Shown here in pieces: positions 27,047 through 34,821 of a DNA stretch of 64,000 nt (position 1 is the first letter of the stretch; each line of letters opens with the position of its first letter). The stretch covers positions 28,388 through 92,387 of the IMG/VR virus record IMGVR_UViG_3300006752_000018. One strand, given 5' to 3'. Source of the DNA: a virus. The notes beneath the pieces were generated by a model that was given only the letters and a program-made list of their open reading frames with translations, had not been told where the DNA came from and did not search any database. Made by a program: the position numbers and the translations under genes.

Positions 27047-27778
27047 ATGGCAAGTTTAAGTAGTTTAAAAGTAGACTTAGCACCGGCCTCTAATCCGGGA
27101 ATAACTTCGTTTACTGTATCAAATGATAGTCGAAGTCAAAATAACGGCGGCAGGTGTTGCTTATTTACTGTGCCAGATGGTGTTACCCAAGTTACCTTTG
27201 AGTTATGGGGATCAGGACCTAATGGTGCTGCTGCTAGATGCTGTCAAGCAACAGTATTCACTGGCTCAGGAGGCATGTATGCAATGCGTACAATTTCAAC
27301 TGTAGCTGGTTGTACATATACACTATGCGCAGCAGGAAGCGGATGCTGTAGTTCAAGTTGTAACGGCTCTACAGGAGCAACAACATATGTTAGCGGTTCA
27401 GGAATAGCAACAACATGTGCACCATCAGGTGAACCGGGTAGAACATCGTGCTTTACATTAGACGGCTCTACCTGTTGTGCAGGATGTGTTGTATGTAAAA
27501 CATCAGCAGGTGAATGGTGTATGCCAGCAATCAGAAATACAACACATAAAGAAGGTGGGTGTTTGAATACTAATAAATGGGTAATGGGAGGTGCTTATCA
27601 ATTAGGCACTTTTAATGCTACGAGATCAATTTGTACGAATACTACATATTGTAATGCTTGTTGCTGGGGATACGGACACTTTCCAGCAGGTCCAGGATCA
27701 AACGCTATAACTTGTTCAGGAGTTTGCCGTTGTGGTACTCCAGGAATGGGCGGAGTAATTAGAGTGTCATATGCATAA
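27047..27778 (+). CDS. Cys/Gly-rich putative receptor-binding tip protein, copy 1
   Basis: 243 residues with 24 cysteines, several as CC pairs. It opens NNGGRCCLFTVPDGVTQVTF and ends GTPGMGGVIRVSYA. These are the same opening and closing as the Gly-rich domains of the large fibre proteins (FTVP.GV...I.VGGGG to GA(V/I)RI.WG), so it is a Cys-rich free-standing version of that domain. Copies 2 and 3 lie at 28455 and 29214. Small Gly-rich proteins at the end of a fibre cluster recall T-even gp38-type adhesins, which sit on the fibre tip; that analogy is inference. The Cys content is unusual for a cytoplasmically made phage protein and may mean disulfides or metal binding. Confidence 0.65.
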   Translation: MASLSSLKVDLAPASNPGITSFTVSNDSRSQNNGGRCCLFTVPDGVTQVTFELWGSGPNGAAARCCQATVFTGSGGMYAMRTISTVAGCTYTLCAAGSGCCSSSCNGSTGATTYVSGSGIATTCAPSGEPGRTSCFTLDGSTCCAGCVVCKTSAGEWCMPAIRNTTHKEGGCLNTNKWVMGGAYQLGTFNATRSICTNTTYCNACCWGYGHFPAGPGSNAITCSGVCRCGTPGMGGVIRVSYA

Positions 27779-27790
27779 AGGAAGAAAAAA

Positions 27791-28441
27791 ATGCCAAACA
27801 ATAATATTATAACAACAGCATTTACTTTTACTGCTCCAGATGAGCAATTTAGCACATCGACAAGTAACAATGTAACAGTAAATGCAGAATATACAGGACC
27901 AGATAAATGGTATGTTTTTGTAGATGAAACTACAGGGATTATGTCACAGGGTATGTGGCCAACTTTAACAGACGAGAATGATGGGGCCGATGTAGGCACT
28001 CCAGCGGGTGCATTGAAGGTAATGATTAATTCAGCGGATGATCCGTTTATTGCTTCTATTATTGACCCTAACGGTTATTCACAATCTACTGCAAGCTCAA
28101 CAGTAACTGAAACTATTACATTAGCAGACGATAGTACAGCAGATTATAGCTATGATTGGCCACAATCGCCAGACGAAATTGTAGATAGAACAACAATACG
28201 TTATGCAGATGGTGCGTGGACACATAGCTTTATAGAAGCAGAAGTAACTTGGGACGATGTAAGATCAGCAAGAGATACTGCTTTAGAAAGTTCAGATTAT
28301 AAGGTTCCGGCAGATATGCCAGACGATTTAAAAGCAACTTGGGTAGCATACAGGGCTGCACTTAGAGCATTACCGGCAAACTGGATAGGCCAAGATGCTC
28401 ATAAAGTAATTTTTCCTGAATCACCTGAAAATTCAGCATAA
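27791..28441 (+). CDS. Putative tail-fibre assembly chaperone, copy 1
   Basis: 216 residues. The N-terminal half is beta-rich (AEYTGPDKWYVFVDETTG). The C-terminal part has VTWDDVRSARDTALESSDY followed by ATWVAYRAALRALP, the pattern W..VR..RD.LL..SD......W..YR.ALR, characteristic of phage tail assembly chaperone domains (Phage_tail_APC type). Copy 2 at 29966 shares both halves (YTGPDRIWVFIDAETG; ITWDQVKSTRDSLL; WVTYRQALRDI). It lies 12 nt after Cys-rich copy 1, consistent with a chaperone encoded next to its fibre-tip client. Start: ATG after AAAGGAAGAAAAAA. Confidence 0.68.
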   Translation: MPNNNIITTAFTFTAPDEQFSTSTSNNVTVNAEYTGPDKWYVFVDETTGIMSQGMWPTLTDENDGADVGTPAGALKVMINSADDPFIASIIDPNGYSQSTASSTVTETITLADDSTADYSYDWPQSPDEIVDRTTIRYADGAWTHSFIEAEVTWDDVRSARDTALESSDYKVPADMPDDLKATWVAYRAALRALPANWIGQDAHKVIFPESPENSA

Positions 28442-28454
28442 TTAAGGATATAAA

Positions 28455-29204
28455 ATGGCAGGCTTAAGAAGTTTATTAGATTACGGATCCGACGGAGGAG
28501 TACCAACAAACGGCACAATGTCAGTTGTAAGGATATTAGCATCATCACCGTCTAATGTTAACAACGGAGGTGCCTGTTGTCTATTTACTGTGCCTGCAAA
28601 CGTTAAATGGATAGGTGTAGAATTGTGGGGAGGCGGTGGCGCTGGCGCTGGCGCACCTAACTGTCACGCTGGCCGCAGCGGCGGCCCTGGCGCTTATGGA
28701 AGAAAAATATTTGAAACTTCTCCAGGAACTCAGTGGACAATTTGCGCAGGCGGAACTACGTGCTGTAGATCAAGTTGTTGCGGATGCACCGGTTTTGGAT
28801 CATATATATGTCAAGGCTCTACAGCTTGTATGTGCGTAAGCGGAGGCTCGGCCGGATGCACACTCAGTTACGGTAACTGTAGTTGCGGTAATTCATTAAA
28901 TAATTGTCAAACAGGGTGTGTCAATGGTGCAACATTATGTATTCGTCCTGTACAAGGACACGGAAAATGGACATACGGTGGTAAGTGCAACTTCAAACAG
29001 TTTGCTCCAGGAGCGCCATATGCACATACGACAGGAATATGGAGTATGACAGGTTGTGCAACATGTCATGGATTAGCATTTATGGGAGGTTGCGTACCAT
29101 ATCCAGGACACGGTGGCATGAGCGGTAATAGTGCAGGTGGTACTGTTTGTGGTGCACCGGGCGGATCTGGTATGGTACAAATACTATATATTGCATCGGA
29201 ATAA
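28455..29204 (+). CDS. Cys/Gly-rich putative receptor-binding tip protein, copy 2
   Basis: 249 residues with 23 cysteines. It shares with copies 1 and 3 the block NNGGACCLFTVPANVKWIGV, the ELWGGGGAGAG turn, the ICAGGTTCCRSSCC cluster and a C-terminal GAPGGSGMVQILY. The middle and the His/Trp/Gly-rich stretch before the C-terminus differ most, as expected if they contact receptors. Unlike copies 1 and 3 it is followed not by its own chaperone gene but directly by copy 3, 9 nt on. It starts after AAGGATATAAA. The role is inferred from family and position. Confidence 0.65.
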   Translation: MAGLRSLLDYGSDGGVPTNGTMSVVRILASSPSNVNNGGACCLFTVPANVKWIGVELWGGGGAGAGAPNCHAGRSGGPGAYGRKIFETSPGTQWTICAGGTTCCRSSCCGCTGFGSYICQGSTACMCVSGGSAGCTLSYGNCSCGNSLNNCQTGCVNGATLCIRPVQGHGKWTYGGKCNFKQFAPGAPYAHTTGIWSMTGCATCHGLAFMGGCVPYPGHGGMSGNSAGGTVCGAPGGSGMVQILYIASE

Positions 29205-29213
29205 GGATAGAAA

Positions 29214-29957
29214 ATGGCTAATTTAAGAGATTATTTATATGGATACGAAGCAGGAGGAGCCAATGTTCCGCAAGAGTTAGTGGTATTTAACACTAATATT
29301 ACTACAGGTAACAACGGAGGTAAGTGTTGTTTATATACTGTAGGACCTAATATGACTAGCGTCAGCGGCGAAGTTTGGGCAGGCGGTGGTGCAGGCGCAG
29401 GCGGATATTGTTGCACATTTGGTTGTGGCGGCAGTCCAGGAGGCTATGTAGAATTTAATGCACCGGTTACGCCTGGCGATAGTATAACAGTATGTGCAGC
29501 TGGTTCAACTTGTTGTAGAAGTTACAGTAGTTGCCAAAACGGTGCCAATTCTTATATTTGTAAGCCGGGTACATGGTGTATTATAGCATGTGGTGGCTGT
29601 CACGGTTATTGGCAATGTAATGGATTTTATTGCTACACATGTCAACGTGTTTGTCAAGAAAACGGCGGAGCTATTAGTGGTAGTGGTGCTACAGGTACAA
29701 TACATCCAAGAAATTTGTCATATGTGTTTAATAACAACTGGTGTTACAACCACACTTATGAAGTTAATCCAGGACCTGCAATGACAGGACATACACGTAT
29801 GTTTGAAAATGGTTGCTGTATGAATAGATACGGCGCAGGATGTTACTTCGGAACATTTCCAGGCGGAGGTGGCATGACATCGCATACACAAGGCGGTTGT
29901 ACTAGCCAATGTGGAACACCGGGCGCCGGCGGCCAAGTATATTTAATATTTAGATAG
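29214..29957 (+). CDS. Cys/Gly-rich putative receptor-binding tip protein, copy 3
   Basis: 247 residues with 23 cysteines. It has the conserved NNGGKCCLYTVGPNMTSVSG opening, the VCAAGSTCCRSYSSC cluster and the GTPGAGGQVYLIFR ending. Its centre is enriched in aromatic residues (CHGYWQCNGFYCYTC), different from copies 1 and 2. The chaperone-type gene at 29966 follows after 8 nt, so copy 3 plus that gene repeats the pairing seen at 27047-28441. The array therefore reads tip-chaperone-tip-tip-chaperone. Alternative tips for one fibre is a plausible but unproven reading. Confidence 0.65.
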   Translation: MANLRDYLYGYEAGGANVPQELVVFNTNITTGNNGGKCCLYTVGPNMTSVSGEVWAGGGAGAGGYCCTFGCGGSPGGYVEFNAPVTPGDSITVCAAGSTCCRSYSSCQNGANSYICKPGTWCIIACGGCHGYWQCNGFYCYTCQRVCQENGGAISGSGATGTIHPRNLSYVFNNNWCYNHTYEVNPGPAMTGHTRMFENGCCMNRYGAGCYFGTFPGGGGMTSHTQGGCTSQCGTPGAGGQVYLIFR

Positions 29958-29965
29958 GATGAGTA

Positions 29966-30583
29966 ATGACGACAATAAATGTAGATTTTAGTTATAAAGC
30001 ACCAAACAAACGTGGTGAACCTAACTTAGAAAATTACACTCTAGCATCGTGGTCATATACAGGACCAGATAGGATATGGGTGTTTATAGATGCCGAAACG
30101 GGGCAACTTGAACCGAGAGATGCATTAACTGTAGAAACAGACGGAGAAACATTTAATCCTGTACCAACAGAAATTAAAGTAGAAGTTGATCCGACTCGTG
30201 ATCCATTAGTAGCAACTTTAGCTGCAACAGACTTTGATGGCGATGCTCCTACAAGATCATGGGCCCTTCCAGATGGTAGAACACATATAGATTTTGATCC
30301 TTTACCGCCACACGAAGCATACCGTTGTGAAGGTGTTGTGTACGATGCAGCAGCTAATACTTGGTCTTACACATGGGATAGAAATTTAATTACGTGGGAC
30401 CAAGTAAAAAGTACACGTGACTCTCTATTAATTTGGAGTGATCCTAGAGTTAGAGATGATATACCAGAAAGTGTAAAAGCACCGTGGGTAACATATAGAC
30501 AAGCATTAAGAGATATTACTACTGTTTGGGCAGGGCATGAAGCATGGGAAGTACTTATGCCAAATATACCAGAAGGCGGCTAA
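29966..30583 (+). CDS. Putative tail-fibre assembly chaperone, copy 2
   Basis: 205 residues, paralogous to the gene at 27791. The beta-rich N-terminal half has WSYTGPDRIWVFIDAETG. The C-terminal chaperone-type pattern is ITWDQVKSTRDSLLIWSD, then APWVTYRQALRDITTVW. Unlike copy 1 the middle contains HEAYRCEGVVYD with a single Cys. It is the last gene of the fibre locus and is followed by a rho-independent-type hairpin at 30609. Its adjacency to tip copy 3 suggests that as its client. Confidence 0.68.
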   Translation: MTTINVDFSYKAPNKRGEPNLENYTLASWSYTGPDRIWVFIDAETGQLEPRDALTVETDGETFNPVPTEIKVEVDPTRDPLVATLAATDFDGDAPTRSWALPDGRTHIDFDPLPPHEAYRCEGVVYDAAANTWSYTWDRNLITWDQVKSTRDSLLIWSDPRVRDDIPESVKAPWVTYRQALRDITTVWAGHEAWEVLMPNIPEGG

Positions 30584-30608
30584 ACCACTTTTAGTTTAAT
30601 TTTGTATG

Positions 30609-30642
30609 CCTCTCTATAAGTAATTTATAGAGAGGTATTTTT
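30609..30642 (+). terminator. Rho-independent-type terminator that also covers the next gene's Shine-Dalgarno sequence
   Basis: An 11-bp perfect stem (CCTCTCTATAA at 30609-30619 pairing with TTATAGAGAGG at 30625-30635, 5-nt loop) is followed by TATTTTT. It ends the fibre locus. The GAGAGG of the right arm is also the only ribosome-binding site for the ATG at 30643, so the stem would mask it on read-through mRNA. Confidence 0.8.
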
Positions 30643-31614
30643 ATGTCAGAAAGAAACAAAGCATTTTTTATTAATGGTGGCGCAGGCCGTGTAATTACAA
30701 GCATTCCAGCATTAGAATTGTTCGAAAAAGAAAATCCAAATAACGATTTTATAATAGTATGTGAGGGCGGAACTGATTTTTATAAAGGACATCCGCAATT
30801 GCATAAACGTGCATACGATGTATGGCATAAAAATTTATTTGAAGATAAATTAAAAGATATGGATTTAATAAGTCCTGAGCCGTATAGAGTTTGGGAATAT
30901 TATAATCAAAAAGGCAGTTTAGCTCAAGCATACGACATAGAAATTAACAAACAAGGTCTTAGAGAGTTGCCTCGTCCTCACATCTACCTTGGAAAACAAG
31001 AAACTGTCTTTGCACAAAAACTTATAAAAGAAATTAAAGAAAAAACAAAAAAAGAAAAAGTAATAGTATTTCAGCCATTTGGTAGAGGTATTATGAATGA
31101 AGACGGTATGATTTTAGATCCTACTGGAAGAAGTTTCGAGCCTGAAGCTGTTGTAAGTATTGTGAGAAAACTTTCTAAAAAGTTTGCAGTAGTGTTTATG
31201 TCAGAAATAGGTATACAATTTGGTGACTACGATATTAAAGAACCTATAGCTATACCTCAAGGAGCTGACTTAAGAGAATGGTCTGCTATAATAAATCAAG
31301 CAGATTATTTTTTAGGATGCGATAGTGTAGGACAACATATGTCATATGCATTGCGCACCCCTGCAACAATTGTTTTAGGTAGTACATACGAAATAAACGT
31401 GTCATATCCTGGCTGTAAATATTTTGATATTTTAGATATGGGAGAAGATGCTAGAATGTATAGTCCTATACGTATAACTGTAGATGAGTATACAGATAGA
31501 ATGAACGAAGGTGTTATGAGAATGAATGATAAAATAGAAAATGTTATTGTTGAATCGTGTGTTAAAAATCAAAAAAAATGGAATGGTAAACCTGAGCTAA
31601 AGGATGCAGCCTAA
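30643..31614 (+). CDS. GT9-family (heptosyltransferase-like) glycosyltransferase
   Basis: 323 residues. The N-terminus FINGGAGRVITSIPALELF follows the GT9 pattern GG.GD.....PAL. The C-terminal half has VIVFQPFGRG and, at about 223-241, FLGCDSVGQHMSYALRTPAT then VLGST, close to the family signature NDSG..H.A.A...P...LFG.T. GT9 enzymes usually transfer heptose from ADP-heptose onto lipopolysaccharide core. In this phage the ADP-heptose genes hldE and hldD lie about 12 kb away, so a shared pathway is attractive. The acceptor (host LPS, fibre protein or other) is unknown. The stop overlaps the carbamoyltransferase start by one base (TAATG). Confidence 0.7.
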   Translation: MSERNKAFFINGGAGRVITSIPALELFEKENPNNDFIIVCEGGTDFYKGHPQLHKRAYDVWHKNLFEDKLKDMDLISPEPYRVWEYYNQKGSLAQAYDIEINKQGLRELPRPHIYLGKQETVFAQKLIKEIKEKTKKEKVIVFQPFGRGIMNEDGMILDPTGRSFEPEAVVSIVRKLSKKFAVVFMSEIGIQFGDYDIKEPIAIPQGADLREWSAIINQADYFLGCDSVGQHMSYALRTPATIVLGSTYEINVSYPGCKYFDILDMGEDARMYSPIRITVDEYTDRMNEGVMRMNDKIENVIVESCVKNQKKWNGKPELKDAA

Positions 31615-33395
31615 TGATTAAAAAAGATCCTATATGGATTGCTGCTATTGCTAGAGGTCATAATGCAAGTGTATGTCTTTTAAAAGATGGTGAAATTATT
31701 TTTAATATTGAAGAAGAAAGGTTAAGCCGCCAGAAGTATGACGGTGGACCGTTTGCTGGAATGTATAAAATATTAGAATATACAAATAAATTAGATTATC
31801 TAGTTGTAGCACATACCCAACCATTAAATGAAGCAGGTAGAATAGACTTTAGTGGTGATGATATGTATACAGGCTTAGCAAGAAAACTTGGTCTTATTGA
31901 TAGGAAACAAAATCCATATGACCACCCTCAAGTAATTGATATGAGTAGTTATCACCATAAACTACATGCAGCATGTGCTTTTTATAGAAGCGGTTTTAAA
32001 GAAGCAGCTGGCTTAGTTGTTGACGGCGCAGGTACATTTATTAATATGGGAGATACTATAGTTTGGGAAGTTGAAACTATATTTGATTGTTCTTATCCTA
32101 ATAACTTAGCTACTGTAAGAAAGAATATTGGCACTACGGGTCCGTTAGTTGAAAAATTTGCAGAAGGTATTGATAGTAGTATCTTTAATGATAATGGTAC
32201 ACACGAAGCATATGTAACTGAAAAAGCCGGAATAACAAAAACTTATGAAGCTGTTACAGAATATTGTGGATGGAATTTTATTGAAGCCGGAAAAACAATG
32301 GGTTTGTTTCCGTATGGTAACCCAAACGAAAATATTCCAAAACTTTTTCATAGTACACTATACGGCGATGTCAGTAATAGAAATTTAATTATACCAACAT
32401 ATCCTAACGGTGCATATGTTAACAAAGATGTATACGAAGAATTATATGAATCTGGTGATGAGGAACAGGATCTTACACTATTACAAAATAGGCGTGACTT
32501 AGCCTATGCTGTACAAACACAAACACAAGAACAAGTGGTAAAACTAATTCGTAAAGCAGTTGAAATGACTGGTAAAAATAAGGTTGTAATAAGTGGCGGC
32601 TATGGATTAAACTGTGTTGCTAACTACTACTACTTAGATAATTTAGATGACATTGAAATATATGTTGAGCCTGTATCTAATGATAGTGGAACAGCAATGG
32701 GCGCAGCATTACTTCAATGGTATGAAATTACTAACGATACAACTGTTCGAAAAAGGACAGATACGTTATACGAAGGATTTCAATATTGTTATTCAAATGA
32801 CGAAATTGAAACATTGGCAAAAAAATATAATGCTACAGTGCAAGATGCAGTTGATGAAGATGTAATTAATTTAATTACAACAAAAAATATTGTAAGTATA
32901 TTTCAAGGAAAGTCGGAAAATGGTCCCCGTGCATTAGGAAACAGAAGTATACTTTATGATCCTACAGATCCAAATGGAAAAGATTTTGTAAACGAAATAA
33001 AACGCAGGGAATACTTTCGTCCATTTGCAGGTAGTATATTAGAAGAAGATGTACATGAGTGGTTTGACTTACGTGGCATGGATAGTTCGCCTACAATGAT
33101 GTATGCTGTAAATTGTCAACCCGGTATAGAAGAAAAGATTCCCGCAATTATTCACATAGACGGAACATGTCGTATACAAACTGTTAACGAAGAACAAAAC
33201 CCAAACTATTATAAACTTATCAAGGCGTTTAAAGATGCAACAGGATGTCCAATTATTTTTAATACATCGTTTAACTTAGGGGGAGAACCCCTTGTTGAAA
33301 CATTAGAAGATGCGTTATGGACGCTATCACAAAGTGGTATTAACTACTTGTATCTACCAGAATTTGGAAAATTAATAACATGTATAACCGAATAA
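31614..33395 (+). CDS. Carbamoyltransferase (NodU/CmcH/TobZ family)
   Basis: 593 residues, full length for the family. The N-terminal Kae1-like ATPase-fold domain starts IAAIARGHNASVCLLKDGEI followed by EEERLSRQK, and contains HHKLHAACAFYRSGF and, near 326-334, ISGGYGLNC. The C-terminal YrdC-like part has NGPRALGNRSIL (about 435-446), REYFRPFAGSI and FNTSFNLGGEP, all family hallmarks. Known members transfer a carbamoyl group from carbamoyl phosphate, via carbamoyl-AMP, to a sugar hydroxyl. Overlap with the GT9 gene suggests the two act on one glycan. The target is unknown. Such genes occur in marine T4-like phages. Confidence 0.88.
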   Translation: MIKKDPIWIAAIARGHNASVCLLKDGEIIFNIEEERLSRQKYDGGPFAGMYKILEYTNKLDYLVVAHTQPLNEAGRIDFSGDDMYTGLARKLGLIDRKQNPYDHPQVIDMSSYHHKLHAACAFYRSGFKEAAGLVVDGAGTFINMGDTIVWEVETIFDCSYPNNLATVRKNIGTTGPLVEKFAEGIDSSIFNDNGTHEAYVTEKAGITKTYEAVTEYCGWNFIEAGKTMGLFPYGNPNENIPKLFHSTLYGDVSNRNLIIPTYPNGAYVNKDVYEELYESGDEEQDLTLLQNRRDLAYAVQTQTQEQVVKLIRKAVEMTGKNKVVISGGYGLNCVANYYYLDNLDDIEIYVEPVSNDSGTAMGAALLQWYEITNDTTVRKRTDTLYEGFQYCYSNDEIETLAKKYNATVQDAVDEDVINLITTKNIVSIFQGKSENGPRALGNRSILYDPTDPNGKDFVNEIKRREYFRPFAGSILEEDVHEWFDLRGMDSSPTMMYAVNCQPGIEEKIPAIIHIDGTCRIQTVNEEQNPNYYKLIKAFKDATGCPIIFNTSFNLGGEPLVETLEDALWTLSQSGINYLYLPEFGKLITCITE

Positions 33396-33399
33396 ATAC
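33391..33399 (+). promoter_or_regulatory. T4-like late promoter box
   Basis: AATAAATAC overlapping the stop of the carbamoyltransferase gene; 21 nt before the ATG at 33419, which has AAGGAG. Confidence 0.65.
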
Positions 33400-33418
33400 A
33401 TTATCAAGGAGATTGTAA

Positions 33419-33829
33419 ATGGCAATATTTATTGACAAGTATTTACAAGTAGGTAGAAAAAATACTATAAGTCTAAAAAACGATACACAATTAATGAGAA
33501 CCGGTCCGTGGGTAGCTATTCCATTAGAAACGGAATTTGATCGTTTTTATTTAGGAGATTTTACAGGCGCAGAGTATACAATCTTTGTAGACTTGGATAC
33601 ACAAAATAAAGAAATGTTAAAAATATTAGTAGTTGCATCTTTAGACAAAGCAACACTTACAGTTTTTGGAAGATCAAATTTGGGCAATGAAATTGTAAGT
33701 CTAAGTGCTACAGTAAATGATTCTTATGTAAGTTTGAAGGCTACTCCTAGTGCCGATGCATATAAAAATAGTAAATTAGTTTACAATGCATTTTACTTCC
33801 AAAATCAAAATTTATTGGTTCCTTACTAA
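33419..33829 (+). CDS. Small virion-type protein, function unknown
   Basis: 136 residues, late promoter and AAGGAG upstream. Beta-rich, with KNTISLKNDTQLMRTGPWVA, FDRFYLGDFTGAEYTIFVDL and an aromatic end (VYNAFYFQNQNLLVPY). No motif is recognised. It has its own late box and is followed 26 nt later by another late-promoted gene, so it is probably a late structural component of the fibre/baseplate assembly. It is not clearly a paralogue of the other small proteins here. Confidence 0.6.
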   Translation: MAIFIDKYLQVGRKNTISLKNDTQLMRTGPWVAIPLETEFDRFYLGDFTGAEYTIFVDLDTQNKEMLKILVVASLDKATLTVFGRSNLGNEIVSLSATVNDSYVSLKATPSADAYKNSKLVYNAFYFQNQNLLVPY

Positions 33830-33831
33830 AA

Positions 33832-33840
33832 GATAAATAC
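33832..33840 (+). promoter_or_regulatory. T4-like late promoter box
   Basis: GATAAATAC in a 26-nt intergenic gap; 17 nt before the ATG at 33856, which has AAGGAG. Confidence 0.65.
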
Positions 33841-33855
33841 TGTAAGGAGTGTTAA

Positions 33856-34818
33856 ATGCCTATTACATATAATCCGTTTGAATCGGAACATGGTTTTAAA
33901 AGCACAGGATTTACAGTAGACGACCAGGGTAACATTACTGCCCGGTCTTTGTCGTTTACTATTGCTGCTGAAGACGAAACAGAAACCGACTATGCATTTT
34001 CAGAATCAGGTGCATCTCAATTTAGAGAAACAGGCAATGACCCAGACAATCCTTCCCTTACATTGTTAAGGGGTGTGAGATATACAATTGCTCTTACACT
34101 GTCAACATTAAATTTTAATATTTCAAACGAAGACGGGTCTGCACTATATAATACTGGTGTATCACACACTACAACTAATAATGTAACAACAACAGGTGCG
34201 TCTGCTCAAGGAAAGAGTACAGGAATTGTAACTTTTGATGTGCCTATAGATGCACCAGCAGCTTTACGCTACACAAATTCAACAGGCGCTCCGTTTGGTC
34301 AAATTGCAATATCTGATCCTGTTATAACAGGCAATGGCTCATTTAACACACTTACTGTTGCTGGCAATATGAACGCATTAGGTGCAGATGCATCTATTAG
34401 ATTACAACCTACAGGACAAGGTTCTGTTAATATTTCAGCTAGTACAGGATCTATACAAGGGTTAGCAATAACCACTCCGTCAATTACAAGCACAAGCGGC
34501 TTAATTGATTTACGTCCTCAAGACAATCCTATAACTTTAATTGCAAGAGGCTCAGGTATTGTAACAATCGACAGCGGAACTGTAGGATCAATTAATAATA
34601 TAAACATAGGAAACAATGTACCTGCTACGGGATCTTTTTCAACTCTAGAAGCAACATCAGGCACATTGAACGGAATAAATATAGGTGCAACTACACCTGG
34701 AACAGGTGCATTTACTACCGCATCTGTTACACAATCACCGACAACAACTACCGGCATAGCAAACAAACGGTATGTAGACGAAAACGTTACTGCATTAGCA
34801 ATTGCATTAGGATCATAA
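33856..34818 (+). CDS. Virion structural protein with a ligand-less cupredoxin-like domain and fibre repeats
   Basis: 320 residues. Residues about 45-155 follow the layout of the cupredoxin-like domains in the big fibres: NPSLTLLRGVRYTIAL, then ASAQGKSTGIVTFDVPIDAP, then RYTNSTGAPFGQIAI. The copper-binding His, Cys, His and Met are absent, so this copy cannot make a type-1 site. The C-terminal half has short repeats (SFNTLTVAGNMNALG, ITTPSITSTSGLIDLRP, GSFSTLEATSGTLNGINIG) typical of marine phage fibre or baseplate-attached proteins and ends RYVDENVTALAIALGS. It starts a late unit that continues into the 2452-residue gene 3 nt downstream. Confidence 0.68.
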   Translation: MPITYNPFESEHGFKSTGFTVDDQGNITARSLSFTIAAEDETETDYAFSESGASQFRETGNDPDNPSLTLLRGVRYTIALTLSTLNFNISNEDGSALYNTGVSHTTTNNVTTTGASAQGKSTGIVTFDVPIDAPAALRYTNSTGAPFGQIAISDPVITGNGSFNTLTVAGNMNALGADASIRLQPTGQGSVNISASTGSIQGLAITTPSITSTSGLIDLRPQDNPITLIARGSGIVTIDSGTVGSINNINIGNNVPATGSFSTLEATSGTLNGINIGATTPGTGAFTTASVTQSPTTTTGIANKRYVDENVTALAIALGS

Positions 34819-34821
34819 AAC

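Noticed and set aside
27047-30583. Diversity-generating retroelement acting on the tip genes
   Set aside because: No reverse transcriptase or template/variable repeat pair with adenine-biased changes is visible in the window; variation between copies is spread over whole middles.
30615-30622. TATAAGTA as a true late promoter inside the terminator
   Set aside because: It differs from the box used elsewhere and lies wholly in a palindrome; kept only as a possibility in the hairpin finding.
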